A DNA stretch of 64,000 nucleotides from Mycolicibacterium parafortuitum (GTDB lineage Bacteria > Actinomycetota > Actinomycetes > Mycobacteriales > Mycobacteriaceae). This document shows positions 43,909-54,155 of the stretch, piece after piece (positions within the stretch are counted from its first letter, which is position 1; every line of letters begins with the position of its first letter). The position numbers were made by a program, and so were the translations under genes. The stretch is from positions 186,001 to 250,000 of the forward strand of contig NZ_MVID01000004.1 in assembly GCF_002086815.1 (NCBI RefSeq), written 5' to 3'. The notes under the pieces are model-generated. The model was not told the origin of the DNA and ran no database searches. It saw nothing but the letters and a program-made list of their open reading frames with translations.

Positions 43909-46764
43909 TCAGACCACCACGTTGACCAGCCGGCCGGGCACCACGATGACCTTCTTCGGGGCCTTGCCGTCGAGGAACGCGACGACCTTCTCGTCGGCCA
44001 GCGCGACCGCCTCGACCGCGTCGGCGGCCGCGTCCGCGGGCACCGTGACCCGGCCGCGGACCTTGCCGTTGACCTGGACCGGGTACTCGACGGTGTCTTC
44101 GACGAGGTAGCGCTCGTCGGCCACCGGGAACGGTCCGTGCGCCAGCGAAGAGTCGTGGCCCAGCCGTTTCCACAGTTCCTCGGCCAGGTGCGGGGCCAGC
44201 GGAGCCAGCATCAGCACCAGGGGTTCCAGCGCTGCCCGCGCCGTCACCGACTGCTTGGTCAGGTGGTTGGTGTACTCGATGAGCTTGGCCGCGGCGGTGT
44301 TGTTGCGCAGCGCCGCGTAATCCTCCGCCGTCCCGGCGATGGTGCGGTGCAGCAACCGCAACGTGTCGTCGTCGAGCGCATCGTCCGTCGCGATCGTCTC
44401 CCCCGAGTCCTCGCTGACCACCAGCCGCCACACCCGCTGCAGGAACCGGTACGCGCCGACGACGTCCTTGGTGGCCCATGGCCGGGACGCCTCCAGCGGA
44501 CCCATCGACATCTCGTAGACGCGCAGCGTGTCCGCGCCGTAGTTGTCGCAGATCTCGTCCGGCGACACCGAGTTCTTCAGACTCTTGCCGATCTTGCCGA
44601 ACTCCTGGTTGACCTCGATCTCCCCGTCGGGGCCGGTCCAGTAGAACTTGCGGTCACGCTCGGTCACCTCTGCGGCGGGCACGTAGGCACCGCGGGAGTC
44701 CGTGTACGCGAAAGCCTGGATGTAGCCTTGGTTCACCAGCCGGCGATACGGCTCGCGCGAGCTGACATGGCCCAGGTCGTAGAGCACCTTGTGCCAGAAC
44801 CGCGAGTACAGCAGGTGAAGCACCGCGTGCTCGACACCGCCCACGTACAGGTCGACGCCGCCCGGGTCGTCGGGCCCGTGCTCGGCGGGCCGGGGACCCA
44901 TCCAGTACGCCTCGTTCTCCTTGGCGCACATCGCCTCTGTGTTGGTCGGGTCGGTGTAGCGCAGTTCGTACCAGGAGCTGCCCGCCCATTGCGGCATCAC
45001 GTTGGTGTCGCGCGTGTACTGCTTGGGACCGTCGCCGAGATCGAGCTCGACGGTGACCCAGTCGGTCACCTTCGCCAGCGGCGGTGACGGCTCGCTGTCG
45101 GCGTCGTTCGGGTCGAACGACACCGGCGAGTAGTCCGGCACGTCGGGCAGTTCGACCGGCAGCATGTGCTCAGGCAGGCCGTGGGCGCGGCCGTCGCTGT
45201 CGTAGACGACGGGGAACGGCTCACCCCAGTATCTCTGCCGCGCGAAAAGCCAGTCCCGCAGCTTGTATTCGACGCGCTCGCGGCCCCGCCCGTCGGCGGT
45301 CAGCCGCTCGGTCATCGCCTGCTTCGCCGACGTGACGTCCATCCCGTCCAGGAAGCCGGAGTTCACCATCACACCGTCACCGGTGTACGCCTCCACCGAC
45401 ACGTCCCCGCCGCTGACCACCTCGACGATCGGCAACCCGAACGCGGTGGCGAAATCCCAGTCGCGCTGATCACCGCCGGGCACCGCCATGATCGCGCCGG
45501 TGCCGTAACCGGCCAGCACGTAGTCGGCGATGAACACCGGAACCTGTTGCCCGTTGGCGGGATTCGTCGCATAGGAGCCCAGGAACACACCGGTCTTGGA
45601 CTTGTTCTCCTGCCGCTCCAGATCGGACTTGGCCGCGATCGACGCCCGGTAGGCCGCGACCGCCTCGACCGGGGTGGCCGCCCCGAACGTCCACCGCTCG
45701 TCGGTGCCCTCGGGCCAGGCCTGCGCGACCAACCGGTCCACCAGGTCGTGCTCGGGTGCCAGCACCATGTACGTCGCCCCGAACAACGTGTCGGGGCGGG
45801 TGGTGAACACCTCGATATCGCCTGCGTCGGTGCCGAATTGGACAGAGGCGCCCGTCGAACGCCCGATCCAGTTGCGCTGCATCGTCTTGACCTTGTCCGG
45901 CCAGTCCAGCAGCTCCAGGTCGTCCAGCAACCGGTCGGAGTACGCGGTGATCCGCATCATCCACTGCCGCAAGCGCTTTCTGAACACCGGGAAGTTGCCG
46001 CGCTCGCTGCGGCCGTCGGCGGTGACCTCCTCGTTGGCCAGCACCGTGCCCAGCCCGGGGCACCAGTTGACCACCGAATCGGCAAGGTAGACCAGCCGAT
46101 GCGAGTCGACGACGTCGGCGCGTGCGCCCGCGTCGAGGTCCGCCCATTCGCGCCCGTCGCCGACCTCACGCGTACCGGCCTCGAACTCGGCGATCAGCTC
46201 CGAGATCGGGCGGGCCTTGTTCTGCTCCGGGTCGAACCACGCATTGAAGATCTGCAGGAAGATCCATTGCGTCCACTTGTAGAAGTCGACGTCGGTGGTG
46301 GAGAAGCTGCGCCGTGAGTCGTGGCCGAGCCCCAGCCGGCCGAGCTGGCGGCGGAAGTTGACGATGTTGGCCTCGGTGCGCGTGCGCGGGTGCGTGCCGG
46401 TCTGGATCGCGTACTGCTCGGCGGGCAGGCCGAACGCGTCGAACCCCAACGCGTGCAACACATTACGACCGGCCATCCGGTAGTAGCGGGCGTATACATC
46501 AGTCGCGATGTAGCCGAGCGGGTGCCCGACGTGCAGACCCTCGCCCGACGGGTACGGGAACATGTCCTGGACGAACATCTTGTCCGCGGGCACCTGGCCG
46601 CCGTCGGCCGGCGCGAGCGCCCCCACCGGGTTGTCGACATGGAAGGTGCCGTCCTGCGCCCACTGCTGCTGCCACGCGCGCTCGATCTCACCGGCGAGCT
46701 CCGCGGTGTAGCGGAACCGGGGAGTGTCGTCGGCCACAGCGGATCGATTCGGCGTTTCAGTCAC
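43909..46764 (-). CDS. leuS: Leucyl-tRNA synthetase
   Basis: 951 residues from GTG 46764. Class I signatures are HVGH at 78-81 (HIGH) and KIGKS near 724-728 (KMSKS). The CP1 editing domain contains [16 protein letters not shown]; the usual histidine before the editing aspartate is glycine here (G431, D432). The anticodon-binding and C-terminal domains are complete and close to the M. tuberculosis protein. The enzyme charges tRNA-Leu and hydrolyses mischarged products. TACCCT (minus strand, 46771-46776) lies six bases before the start, so the message may be leaderless, although GGTGGG could also bind ribosomes. Confidence 0.96.
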   Translation of the reverse strand: MTETPNRSAVADDTPRFRYTAELAGEIERAWQQQWAQDGTFHVDNPVGALAPADGGQVPADKMFVQDMFPYPSGEGLHVGHPLGYIATDVYARYYRMAGRNVLHALGFDAFGLPAEQYAIQTGTHPRTRTEANIVNFRRQLGRLGLGHDSRRSFSTTDVDFYKWTQWIFLQIFNAWFDPEQNKARPISELIAEFEAGTREVGDGREWADLDAGARADVVDSHRLVYLADSVVNWCPGLGTVLANEEVTADGRSERGNFPVFRKRLRQWMMRITAYSDRLLDDLELLDWPDKVKTMQRNWIGRSTGASVQFGTDAGDIEVFTTRPDTLFGATYMVLAPEHDLVDRLVAQAWPEGTDERWTFGAATPVEAVAAYRASIAAKSDLERQENKSKTGVFLGSYATNPANGQQVPVFIADYVLAGYGTGAIMAVPGGDQRDWDFATAFGLPIVEVVSGGDVSVEAYTGDGVMVNSGFLDGMDVTSAKQAMTERLTADGRGRERVEYKLRDWLFARQRYWGEPFPVVYDSDGRAHGLPEHMLPVELPDVPDYSPVSFDPNDADSEPSPPLAKVTDWVTVELDLGDGPKQYTRDTNVMPQWAGSSWYELRYTDPTNTEAMCAKENEAYWMGPRPAEHGPDDPGGVDLYVGGVEHAVLHLLYSRFWHKVLYDLGHVSSREPYRRLVNQGYIQAFAYTDSRGAYVPAAEVTERDRKFYWTGPDGEIEVNQEFGKIGKSLKNSVSPDEICDNYGADTLRVYEMSMGPLEASRPWATKDVVGAYRFLQRVWRLVVSEDSGETIATDDALDDDTLRLLHRTIAGTAEDYAALRNNTAAAKLIEYTNHLTKQSVTARAALEPLVLMLAPLAPHLAEELWKRLGHDSSLAHGPFPVADERYLVEDTVEYPVQVNGKVRGRVTVPADAAADAVEAVALADEKVVAFLDGKAPKKVIVVPGRLVNVVV

Positions 46765-46770
46765 CCCACC

Positions 46771-46776
46771 AGGGTA
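46771..46776 (-). promoter_or_regulatory. -10 box (TACCCT) for leuS
   Basis: On the minus strand TACCCT is separated from GTG 46764 by six bases (GGTGGG), fitting a leaderless start. Confidence 0.4.
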
Positions 46777-46940
46777 TAAGCACCTGCTTCTCCGATTTCC
46801 CGGCCACGGGTTGGTCTCGGTTCCGTTGCGGATGCATCAGGGGTTGATTCCAGGTCGATACCGGCGCTGGTGGGTCCGTGCGGGGCGTGGATACATTCGT
46901 CGCCTGACAGCCCCTCGGACCGGGAAGGACAGCACCGACA

Positions 46941-47888
46941 ATGAGCGAAAACGCCCGTCGCTGGCGGACTCTGGCAGGGGGGATCGGCGCATTGGCCGCC
47001 GGTGTCACCGGTGTGCTGGGTGTCACGTCGACGGCTTCCGCTCAGCCCGTGTCACCCCAGCCCGCGCTACCCGCACCGGCCACGGTGACCCAGACAGTCA
47101 CCGTCACCCCGAACGCCGCGGCCCCCGCGCTGCAGGCCCCGGTCGCCGCCCCCACAGGCGCACCCGCCGCCGCGGTCGCGGTACCCGCGGCGGCCAGCGC
47201 CGCCCCCGTGGTGCCGCCGCGCCCGGTGACCACCATCGTGCCCGCGACCTCGGGCACCCTCGCCGAGTTCTTCGCGGCCAAGGGCGTCGCGATGGAACCG
47301 CAGAGCGCCACCGACTTCAGGGCGCTGAACATCGTGTTGCCGAAGCCGCGGGGCTGGGAACACATCCCCGACCCGAACGTGCCCGACGCGTTCGCCGTGC
47401 TGGCCGACCGTGTCGGCGGCAACGGGCTGTACTCGTCGAACGCGCAGGTGAAGGTCTACAAGCTGGTCGGCGAGTTCGACCCGAAGGAAGCCATCAGCCA
47501 CGGCTTCGTCGACAGCCAGAAGCTGCCCGCGTGGCGCTCCACCGACGCGTCGATGGCCGACTTCGGCGGGATGCCGTCGGCGCTGATCGAGGGCACCTAC
47601 CGCGAGAACACCCTGACGCTGAACACCTCGCGGCGCCACGTCATCGCGACCGCCGGAGCCGACCGGTACCTGGTGTCGCTGGCGGTGACCACCAGTGTCG
47701 ACCAGGTGGTCGCGGCCGCCGACGCCACCGATGCGATCGTCAACGGCTTCAAGGTCGGCATCCCCGGCCCAGCACCGGTGATGCCGCTTCCCGGCACCCC
47801 CGCGCTGCCGCTACCTGCGGCCGCACCCCAAGCTCCCAGCGTTCCGGCAGCGGCTCCCCCGCCACAGCTGCTGGGATTGCAGGGATAA
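46941..47888 (+). CDS. mtc28: Secreted proline-rich antigen (Mtc28/LpqN-LpqT family)
   Basis: 315 residues. A signal peptide (1-35, ending TASAQP) precedes an Ala/Pro/Val-rich low-complexity stretch to about residue 105. The LpqN/LpqT-type folded domain ([50 protein letters not shown] to about 280) is followed by a second Ala/Pro tail. It corresponds by content and position to the 28 kDa M. tuberculosis antigen Mtc28; the molecular role is unknown. TACATT at 46892-46897 and a GGAAGGA site upstream of ATG give a normal leader. A strong terminator follows. Confidence 0.88.
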   Translation: MSENARRWRTLAGGIGALAAGVTGVLGVTSTASAQPVSPQPALPAPATVTQTVTVTPNAAAPALQAPVAAPTGAPAAAVAVPAAASAAPVVPPRPVTTIVPATSGTLAEFFAAKGVAMEPQSATDFRALNIVLPKPRGWEHIPDPNVPDAFAVLADRVGGNGLYSSNAQVKVYKLVGEFDPKEAISHGFVDSQKLPAWRSTDASMADFGGMPSALIEGTYRENTLTLNTSRRHVIATAGADRYLVSLAVTTSVDQVVAAADATDAIVNGFKVGIPGPAPVMPLPGTPALPLPAAAPQAPSVPAAAPPPQLLGLQG

Positions 47889-47894
47889 CAACGT

Positions 47895-47928
47895 CGTCCC
47901 CCGGGCGAAGCCTGGCGCCCGGGGGACG
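47895..47928 (+). terminator. Terminator hairpin after mtc28
   Basis: Perfect 12-bp arms (47895-47906 and 47917-47928) with a 10-base loop start seven bases after the mtc28 stop. No T-run follows, as is typical in mycobacteria. Confidence 0.8.
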
Positions 47929-47948
47929 GCGGCCCTGCCCGGACCCCG

Positions 47949-47954
47949 TAAACT
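47949..47954 (+). promoter_or_regulatory. -10 box (TAAACT) for a leaderless membrane-protein gene
   Basis: TAAACT lies six bases before ATG 47961 and no ribosome site is seen. Confidence 0.55.
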
Positions 47955-47960
47955 CGCCTC

Positions 47961-48335
47961 ATGCTGGTCGCCGCGATTCTCTGTCTGTGCGCGGCCGTCG
48001 CGACCGCTGCTTCCGGAATCTGGTCGCTGCGCCGCCGCCCCTCCACCGATTTCGTTCAGCAGGTGCTGCGCGCGCTCGCGCCCACCCAGCTCGCCGCCGC
48101 CGCGATGCTCGCGGTCGGTGGGGCCGTCGCACTGGCGGCGCGGGAATCGACCCAGAGCCAGCTCGCCGCCGTCATCCTCGGCGTGTGCGTCCTCGGCGCG
48201 ATCGGCACCGTGGCCGCCGGCTGCTGGCAGAACGCCAAGGTGGTCACGCTGCAGAACGCGCGCCAAGCCGCCGCGAAGAGCACCGGCGGATGCGGGAGTG
48301 CGTGCGGGTCGTGCACGCTGACGTGCGGTAGCTAG
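47961..48335 (+). CDS. Small membrane protein with cysteine-rich tail (Rv0039c-like)
   Basis: 124 residues. The N-terminus is hydrophobic (LVAAILCLCAAVATAASGIW). Two further membrane segments follow (QLAAAAMLAVGGAVALAA, QLAAVILGVCVLGAIGTVAAGC). The C-terminal 16 residues hold four cysteines spaced CGSACGSCTLTC, suggestive of a metal site or disulfides. No family function is known. The gene is conserved beside mtc28 in mycobacteria and converges on the yqgE-type gene, 16 bases away. Confidence 0.8.
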   Translation: MLVAAILCLCAAVATAASGIWSLRRRPSTDFVQQVLRALAPTQLAAAAMLAVGGAVALAARESTQSQLAAVILGVCVLGAIGTVAAGCWQNAKVVTLQNARQAAAKSTGGCGSACGSCTLTCGS

Positions 48336-48351
48336 TCGTACTGGTCGGGGT

Positions 48352-48966
48352 CTAGTTCCGGCTCAGGTCGATCGGATGGGTCGCCAGCAGCGACAGCGGC
48401 ATCGGCTGGCGGCGCAGGATCCGGCCCCACAGATCGACCCGCGGCTCTACCAGAACGTCAGAAGGTAACGCGGACAACACGATCCAGTCGTCACGCTCGA
48501 TCTCACCTTCGAGCTGTCCGATGGTCCAGCCCGAATAGCCCGCGAAGATCCGGACTCCCTGAAGCATCGGGGCCAACGAATCCGGGTCGGCGTCCAGATC
48601 GACCATCACCACCCGGCCCTGCACGTGGCGCAGGCCTGCCACCCCGGACGGATCGGCGCCCTCGCGCAGGGTTCCCAGGCACAGCGCCGAATCGCGTTTC
48701 ACCGGCCCGCCGATGAACATCGTCTTCGGTTTGGCCGCCAGCTTCGCCCACTGCGGCAGCACGTTATAGACCGGCGTCTCGCTCGGCCGGTTCAGCACCA
48801 CCCCGAGGGTGCCGCCGTCGTTGTGCTCGACGACGTAGATGACGCTGCGCCGGAAGGTCGGCTCCAGCAGGTCGGTGTCGGCCAGCAGCAACGTCCCCGC
48901 GCGGACCCGGGGCGCGATCGGTGCGGCCCTGTCCTGGTACTCCTCCGGATCGTCGGGCTGGCCCAT
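48352..48966 (-). CDS. YqgE/AlgH family protein (UPF0301, Rv0038-like)
   Basis: 204 residues. The family core is clear: [48 protein letters not shown] and [17 protein letters not shown]. YqgE proteins are soluble and widely conserved, with no agreed biochemical function. ATG 48966 has a CATGAT sequence six bases upstream that could be a -10 box for a leaderless message. It is convergent with the cysteine-tailed membrane protein gene. Confidence 0.88.
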   Translation of the reverse strand: MGQPDDPEEYQDRAAPIAPRVRAGTLLLADTDLLEPTFRRSVIYVVEHNDGGTLGVVLNRPSETPVYNVLPQWAKLAAKPKTMFIGGPVKRDSALCLGTLREGADPSGVAGLRHVQGRVVMVDLDADPDSLAPMLQGVRIFAGYSGWTIGQLEGEIERDDWIVLSALPSDVLVEPRVDLWGRILRRQPMPLSLLATHPIDLSRN

Positions 48967-49100
48967 TCATCCATCATGTCACCACCCTTGGCAGATCGTG
49001 GCGAACGAGCACAGCCCGGCCCGATATTTGTACTGTGGGTCGGGTTCTCCCCCGAAACATCCGACCCCGACCCGGCTCCCCGCCCCAGGACGTGACCTTC

Positions 49101-50378
49101 GTGCCAGACGACGCAACCCGGACGTCATGGCGTGCGGTGCGGGCGCTGCCCGACTTCCGCAGACTGCTGGAACTGCGGGCAGTCAGCCAGTTCGCCGAGG
49201 GACTGTTCCAGGCGGGCATTGCCGGCGCGCTGCTGTTCAACCCGGAACGCGAGGCCGATCCGTGGGCCATCGCCGGTGCGTTCGCCGCGCTGTTCCTGCC
49301 CTACTCGCTGCTCGGCCCGTTCGCCGGTGCGCTGCTGGACCGCTGGGACCGCCGACTGGTGCTCATCGGCGCCAACACCGGGCGGGTGGCGGTGATCCTG
49401 GTGGTCGGGGCGCTGCTGGCAGCCGGGGCCGGCGACATCCCGATCCTGTTGAGCGCGTTGGTCGCCAACGGTTTCACCCGGTTCGTGTCCGCCGGCCTGT
49501 CGGCGGCGCTGCCGCACGTCGTGCCGCGCGATCAGGTGATCGCGATGAACTCGGTGGCAACGCTGACCAGCTCGATCGGCGCGTTCACGGGCGCGATCTT
49601 CATGCTGCTGCCGCGCTGGCTGTTCGGCGCAGGCGATTCGGGATCTTCGATCACGATTCTGATGGTCGCGGTTCCGGTCGCGGGCGCACTGTGGCTGTCA
49701 ATGCGGTTCCCGCCCCGGCTCCTCGGCCCCGACCCCTCCGCGGCCGCGGTGCACGGGTCGGTCGTCTACGCCGTCGCGACAGGATGGCTGCACGGAGCGC
49801 GCACCGTGATCGCCGTCCCGGCGGTGGCCTCGACACTGGCCGGGCTCGCATCGCACCGGATGGTGTTCGGGATCAACACACTGCTGATGCTGGTGATGGT
49901 CCGCCACGTCGAGGATGCGACGGTCGCCGGGTTCGGCATCACGGTGCTGTTCGTGATGGCCGGCGGCACCGGACAGTTCCTCGCGACCATCGCCACGCCC
50001 GCGCTGATCAGGAAGTGGGGCCGATACGCGACGCCGAACGGCGCGCTGCTGCTGGCGGCCTGCGTGCAATTGTGCGGCGCCACACTGCAACTGCCGGTGA
50101 TGATCGTCTGCGGCCTGGTGCTCGGCGCGGCCGGTCAGGTGGTCAAGCTGTGCGTCGACTCGGCGATGCAGATCGATGTCGCCGACGCGCTGCGCGGCCA
50201 CCTGTTCGCGGTGCAGGACGCGCTGTTCTGGATGGCGTTCATCGCTGCGATCTCCTGCGCAGCCGCGGTGATCCCCGCCGACGGCCGTTCCCCCGGCCTG
50301 GCGGTGGCCGGCTCGGTGCTTTATCTGGTGGGCCTGGCGATCCACGCGACGGTAGGACGGCGCGCGCGACGCGGCTAG
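49101..50378 (+). CDS. Major facilitator superfamily transporter (Rv0037c-like)
   Basis: 425 residues from GTG 49101, with about twelve membrane segments in two halves. The MFS loop signature appears in modified form ([23 protein letters not shown] between helices 2 and 3). The substrate is unknown; export is likely because of similarity to drug-efflux-type MFS members. The start is uncertain. GTG 49092 and GTG 49035 are in frame, but AGGA at 49087-49090 best suits 49101 and TACTGT at 49031-49036 could be the -10 box. Confidence 0.8.
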   Translation: MPDDATRTSWRAVRALPDFRRLLELRAVSQFAEGLFQAGIAGALLFNPEREADPWAIAGAFAALFLPYSLLGPFAGALLDRWDRRLVLIGANTGRVAVILVVGALLAAGAGDIPILLSALVANGFTRFVSAGLSAALPHVVPRDQVIAMNSVATLTSSIGAFTGAIFMLLPRWLFGAGDSGSSITILMVAVPVAGALWLSMRFPPRLLGPDPSAAAVHGSVVYAVATGWLHGARTVIAVPAVASTLAGLASHRMVFGINTLLMLVMVRHVEDATVAGFGITVLFVMAGGTGQFLATIATPALIRKWGRYATPNGALLLAACVQLCGATLQLPVMIVCGLVLGAAGQVVKLCVDSAMQIDVADALRGHLFAVQDALFWMAFIAAISCAAAVIPADGRSPGLAVAGSVLYLVGLAIHATVGRRARRG

Positions 50379-50381
50379 GGT
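50376..50381 (+). promoter_or_regulatory. -10 box (TAGGGT) overlapping the MFS stop codon
   Basis: TAGGGT, whose first three bases are the TAG stop of the MFS gene, lies seven bases before ATG 50389. The following gene would be transcribed as a leaderless message starting at its own ATG. Confidence 0.5.
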
Positions 50382-50388
50382 GAGCCGC

Positions 50389-51162
50389 ATGGCCACAGCC
50401 GCCTCATTGGTCGCCGAACTGCGGGCCGAAAGCGACGAGCTCGACACGCTGGTCGCGGGCCTGGAACCCGGCCGGTGGGCGGCCGACACCCCGGCGGCGG
50501 GCTGGACCATCGCCCATCAGATCGCCCACCTGCTGTGGACCGATCGCGTCGCGATGCTGGCCGTGACCGATGAGGCGGCCTTCGCGGCCGTCGTCGCGGA
50601 CTCGGCGCACAACCCGCACTTCGTCGACGACGGCGCCGCGCAACTGGCAGCCACACCGCCTGCGGTGTTGCTGGCCGACTGGCGCGAAGCACGCACCGCG
50701 CTGCACGACGAACTCGTCGCCGTCGCCGACGGCCGCAAACTGCCCTGGTTCGGTCCGCCGATGAGCGCCGCGTCGATGGCGACCGCGCGGCTGATGGAGA
50801 CCTGGGCGCACGGGCTCGACGTCGCCGACGCCCTCGGGGTGACCCGGGCGCCGACGTCACGGCTGCGCTCGGTCGCGCACATCGGGGTCCGCACCCGTGA
50901 TTTCGCATTCTCGGTGCACGGGCTGACCCCGCCCGCGGAACCGTTCCACGTGAAACTGAGTGCACCGGACGGCGCCAGCTGGGAGTGGGGTCCGCCCGAT
51001 GCGGCGCAGCGGGTGACCGGAACGGCCGAGCACTTCTGCATGCTCGTCACCCAGCGGCGGCCACGTGGCGCGCTGGACGTCGTCGCGACCGGAGCCGATG
51101 CCGAGCGGTGGCTGACGATCGCGCAGGCGTTCGCCGGGCCGCCGGGTACCGGCCGCGATTAG
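50389..51162 (+). CDS. TIGR03084 / mycothiol-dependent maleylpyruvate isomerase-like metal-binding protein (Rv0036c-like)
   Basis: 257 residues, the same length as Rv0036c. The DinB-like helical bundle has the metal-site pieces [16 protein letters not shown] (His about 46/50) and [18 protein letters not shown] (Glu, His about 142/146). A C-terminal small domain follows. Relatives are mycothiol-dependent transferases and isomerases. The natural reaction of this branch is unknown. The ATG is preferred over the upstream in-frame GTG (50380) because of the -10 box seven bases before it. Confidence 0.85.
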   Translation: MATAASLVAELRAESDELDTLVAGLEPGRWAADTPAAGWTIAHQIAHLLWTDRVAMLAVTDEAAFAAVVADSAHNPHFVDDGAAQLAATPPAVLLADWREARTALHDELVAVADGRKLPWFGPPMSAASMATARLMETWAHGLDVADALGVTRAPTSRLRSVAHIGVRTRDFAFSVHGLTPPAEPFHVKLSAPDGASWEWGPPDAAQRVTGTAEHFCMLVTQRRPRGALDVVATGADAERWLTIAQAFAGPPGTGRD

Positions 51163-51262
51163 GTTCACGCGCGCTCGCCGCTGACGAATGCGCGCTGTCG
51201 TCCGGAATCGGCGGCGCGTCGGCGTGCAGACATGCGCGCTCGCGGGGCGACGGGACCGCCGG
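51163..51262. other. Synteny junction with three GCGCGCT direct repeats
   Basis: This 100-base gap joins the Rv0036c-like and Rv3906c-like genes, which are far apart in M. tuberculosis. It contains GCGCGCT at 51169-51175, 51190-51196 and 51234-51240. No gene, promoter or clear terminator is seen. Confidence 0.5.
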
Positions 51263-51766
51263 TCACCGCAGGGTTTCGGCGCTGTCGGCGGCGCCGTCAC
51301 CGTCGGAGTCGACGAGCCGGACGTCCCAGCTGCCGTCGCCGTCGGTGTCCGCCCAGGCCTGGCCGGTGCCGAAAGCCCGGTCGGCCAGACCGTCACCGTC
51401 GGCGTCGGCCAACCGTTCCGGGGCGCCGTCGCCGTCGATGTCCACGGGTTGCGCCGACGCGGGCTGCTCGACACCGTCGAGACCGAACCAGCGCAGCGCG
51501 CCGCCGATCCGATCCGCCCCGACCGACCAGGTGCCGGTGCCGTCGTCGGTGAAATAGGCCTCCCGCGCCCCGTCGCCGTCAAGGTCCAGCGCCGCATGAT
51601 CGGCCGTCCCGTCGCCGTCCAGATCGGTCAGCGCGTCGTCGGCCAACCCGTCGTCGTCGAGGTCGATGCCGAGCGCGTCGAACACCCCGTCGCCGTCCAG
51701 ATCGGTGTCGAGGCCGGCGCTCCACATCGTGGCCGAACCGTCCGGATCACCCAGGCAATACTCCAC
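51263..51766 (-). CDS. DxDGDG calcium-repeat protein (Rv3906c-like)
   Basis: 167 residues from GTG 51766. Eight copies of a DxDGDGxxD-type loop (for example DLDGDGVFD, DLDGDGTAD, DADGDGLAD, DTDGDGSWD, DSDGDGAAD) fill the protein, interspersed with WSVGADRIG and FGTGQAWAD. The loops resemble EF-hand/thrombospondin type 3 or dockerin calcium sites. There is no signal peptide and no enzyme domain; database names such as pullulanase for relatives are probably wrong. It starts six bases after the pcnA stop and is probably co-translated with it. Confidence 0.8.
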   Translation of the reverse strand: MEYCLGDPDGSATMWSAGLDTDLDGDGVFDALGIDLDDDGLADDALTDLDGDGTADHAALDLDGDGAREAYFTDDGTGTWSVGADRIGGALRWFGLDGVEQPASAQPVDIDGDGAPERLADADGDGLADRAFGTGQAWADTDGDGSWDVRLVDSDGDGAADSAETLR

Positions 51767-51772
51767 ATCTGT

Positions 51773-53230
51773 TCAGACGCGCGGCTCGCCCTGCTGGTTC
51801 CACCATGTCAACAGTTCCTGCACCGCCTCGTCGTGATCGAGCGGCCCGCGGTCCATCCGCAGCTCCTTGAGATAGCTCCACGCCTTGCCGACCTGCGGTC
51901 CCGGCGGGATCCCGAGGATCGACATGATCTCGTTGCCGTCGATGTCGGGGCGCACCCGCGCCAGGTCTTCCTTCTCGGCCAGTTCCGCGATGCGCCGCTC
52001 GAGGTCGTCGTAGTTGGCCTGCAGCCGCGCCGCGCGGCGCTTGTTGCGGGTCGTGCAGTCCGCGCGCACCAGCTTGTGCAGCCGGCTCAGCAGCGGCCCG
52101 GCGTCGGTGACGTAGCGCCGCACCGCCGAGTCCGTCCACCGGCCGTCGCCGTAGCCGTGGAACCGCAGGTGCAGATACACCAGCTGGGACACGTCGGTGA
52201 TCATCTGCTTCGAGTACTTGAGCTCACGCATCCGCTTGCGCGCCATCTTCGCCCCGACCACCTCGTGGTGGTGGAAGCTCACCCCGCCGTCGGATTCGTG
52301 TCTGCGGGTCGCGGGCTTGCCGATGTCGTGCAGCAGCGCCGCCCAGCGCAACACCAGGTCGGGCCCGTCTTCTTCGAGGTCGATGGCCTGTCTGAGCACG
52401 GTCAGCGAATGCTGGTAGACGTCCTTGTGCTGGTGGTGCTCGTCGATCGCCATCCGCATCGCACCGATCTCGGGCAGCACCACGTCACCCAGGCCGGTCT
52501 CGACCATCAGGTCCAGCCCGGCCACCGGGTCCTGCCCGAGCAGCAGCTTGTCCAGCTCCGCGGCGACCCGTTCGGCGGTGATCCGCGCCAGCTGCGGGGC
52601 CATCTCCTGCAGCGCGGTTCGCACCCGCGGCGCGACGGTGAACCCGAGCTGCGAGACGAACCTCGCCGCGCGCAGCATCCGCAGCGGGTCGTCGCCGAAC
52701 GACACCTCCGGGGCGGCGGGGGTGTCGAGCACGCCGTCGCGAAGCGCGGACAGCCCGTCGAGTGGGTCCAGGAATTCGGTCGGTCCGTCGGCGGTGACCC
52801 GCACCGCCATCGCGTTCACGGTGAAATCTCGGCGCACCAGATCGTCGGCCAGGTTGTCGCCGAACCGGACCTCCGGATTGCGCGACACCTGGTCATAGGA
52901 GTCGGCCCGGAAGGTGGTGATCTCCAGCCGGTCGGCGCCCTTGGCGACGCCGAGCGTGCCGAACTCGATGCCGGTGTCCCACAGCGCGTCACCCCAACCG
53001 CGCAGGAATCGCTGCATCTGGTCGGGGCGGGCGTCGGTGGTGAAGTCCAGGTCGTTGGTGTCCGGATTGAAGCGGCCCAGCAGCGCGTCGCGGACCGGAC
53101 CGCCCACCAGGTACAGCTCGTGTCCGTGGTCGGCGAACACCCGGCCGAGACCACGCAGCACTTCGCCGCGGCGGTTCAGCGCGACTTGCGCTGTCGCCAG
53201 GCGTTCGGCATCGGAGATGGGGTCGGGCAC
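51773..53230 (-). CDS. pcnA: CCA tRNA nucleotidyltransferase / poly(A) polymerase family
   Basis: 485 residues from GTG 53230, chosen because the N-terminus then lines up without gaps with the M. tuberculosis protein. The nucleotidyltransferase motif is [15 protein letters not shown] followed by [10 protein letters not shown] (the DxD metal pair). [10 protein letters not shown] and [12 protein letters not shown] follow. An HD domain is inserted near 290-400 ([19 protein letters not shown]). The enzyme adds or repairs the CCA end of tRNAs; the HD part may trim cyclic phosphates. It is divergent from mutT4 across 103 bases. Confidence 0.94.
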   Translation of the reverse strand: MPDPISDAERLATAQVALNRRGEVLRGLGRVFADHGHELYLVGGPVRDALLGRFNPDTNDLDFTTDARPDQMQRFLRGWGDALWDTGIEFGTLGVAKGADRLEITTFRADSYDQVSRNPEVRFGDNLADDLVRRDFTVNAMAVRVTADGPTEFLDPLDGLSALRDGVLDTPAAPEVSFGDDPLRMLRAARFVSQLGFTVAPRVRTALQEMAPQLARITAERVAAELDKLLLGQDPVAGLDLMVETGLGDVVLPEIGAMRMAIDEHHQHKDVYQHSLTVLRQAIDLEEDGPDLVLRWAALLHDIGKPATRRHESDGGVSFHHHEVVGAKMARKRMRELKYSKQMITDVSQLVYLHLRFHGYGDGRWTDSAVRRYVTDAGPLLSRLHKLVRADCTTRNKRRAARLQANYDDLERRIAELAEKEDLARVRPDIDGNEIMSILGIPPGPQVGKAWSYLKELRMDRGPLDHDEAVQELLTWWNQQGEPRV

Positions 53231-53320
53231 GTCCGGTGAGCCTACTGGTCCTGGCGAGCCCACTGGTCACAGCCATGTCACCGACCGGCGAGTGCGGCGA
53301 TTGGCGGTACCGGTGCCAGC

Positions 53321-53326
53321 TACTAT
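53321..53326 (+). promoter_or_regulatory. -10 box (TACTAT) for leaderless mutT4
   Basis: TACTAT lies seven bases before GTG 53334 with no ribosome site. Confidence 0.55.
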
Positions 53327-53333
53327 CGCTTGG

Positions 53334-54155
53334 GTGTCGGACGGCGAGCAGGCCAAACCACGACGGCGTCGAGGACGCCGCCGCGGCCGACGCGCTGCGG
53401 GTCCGCCCGAGGCGGGAACCGAGCAGGCCACCAACCGCAAGCAGCCGAACTCGGGGACGCCCTCTTTCGACAAACCGGCGTCTTTCGACAAACCCGCGGC
53501 AGCCGACAAGCCGGTCCAAACGCCCAAGCCCCAGAAGAGCAGGGCCCGGCGCCCACAGGAACGCCTGCGCACCGTGCACGAGACGTCCGCAGGGGGCCTG
53601 GTCATCGACGGGCTCGACGGGCCGAAGGACAGCCAGGTCGCGGCGCTGATCGGCCGCATCGACCGGCGCGGCCGGATGCTGTGGTCACTGCCGAAGGGCC
53701 ACATCGAGATGGGCGAGACGGCCGAACAGACCGCGATCCGCGAGGTCGCCGAGGAGACCGGGATCGAGGGCACCGTGCTGGCCGCGCTCGGCAGCATCGA
53801 CTACTGGTTCGTGACCGAGGGCAGGCGCGTGCACAAGACCGTGCACCATTACCTGATGCGATTCCGTGGCGGTGAGCTCTCCGACGAAGACGTCGAAGTC
53901 AGCGAGGTCGCGTGGGTGCCGCTCAAGGAGCTGCCGTCGCGGCTGGCCTACGCCGACGAACGCAAACTCGCCGAGGTCGCCGACGAGCTCATCGACAAAC
54001 TGCACACCGACGGCCCCGGCGCCCTTCCGCCGCTGCCCCACTCGACGCCGCGCCGGCGCGGCCAGACGCACTCCCACACGCGCAGGAACAGACCGGATCC
54101 GACCACCCAACAACAGCCCGGCCGGAGGACGAACGGCTGCGGTCAAGGGCCGTGA
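53334..54155 (+). CDS. mutT4: NUDIX hydrolase MutT4
   Basis: 273 residues. A basic, disordered N-terminus ([14 protein letters not shown], then [16 protein letters not shown] repeats) precedes the NUDIX domain at about 85-225. The box [22 protein letters not shown] fits Gx5Ex7REUxEExGU. The short C-terminal tail is Pro/Arg/Gln-rich. The enzyme hydrolyses nucleoside diphosphate-X compounds. It is the first gene of a run of coupled genes (GTGA overlap with the next). The basic tail suggests binding to nucleic acid or membrane. Confidence 0.88.
   Translation: MSDGEQAKPRRRRGRRRGRRAAGPPEAGTEQATNRKQPNSGTPSFDKPASFDKPAAADKPVQTPKPQKSRARRPQERLRTVHETSAGGLVIDGLDGPKDSQVAALIGRIDRRGRMLWSLPKGHIEMGETAEQTAIREVAEETGIEGTVLAALGSIDYWFVTEGRRVHKTVHHYLMRFRGGELSDEDVEVSEVAWVPLKELPSRLAYADERKLAEVADELIDKLHTDGPGALPPLPHSTPRRRGQTHSHTRRNRPDPTTQQQPGRRTNGCGQGP

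Noticed and set aside
51263..51766. Pullulanase function for the DxDGDG protein
   Set aside because: No glycoside hydrolase motifs and only 167 residues of calcium-loop repeats; such names likely arise from shared calcium repeats.
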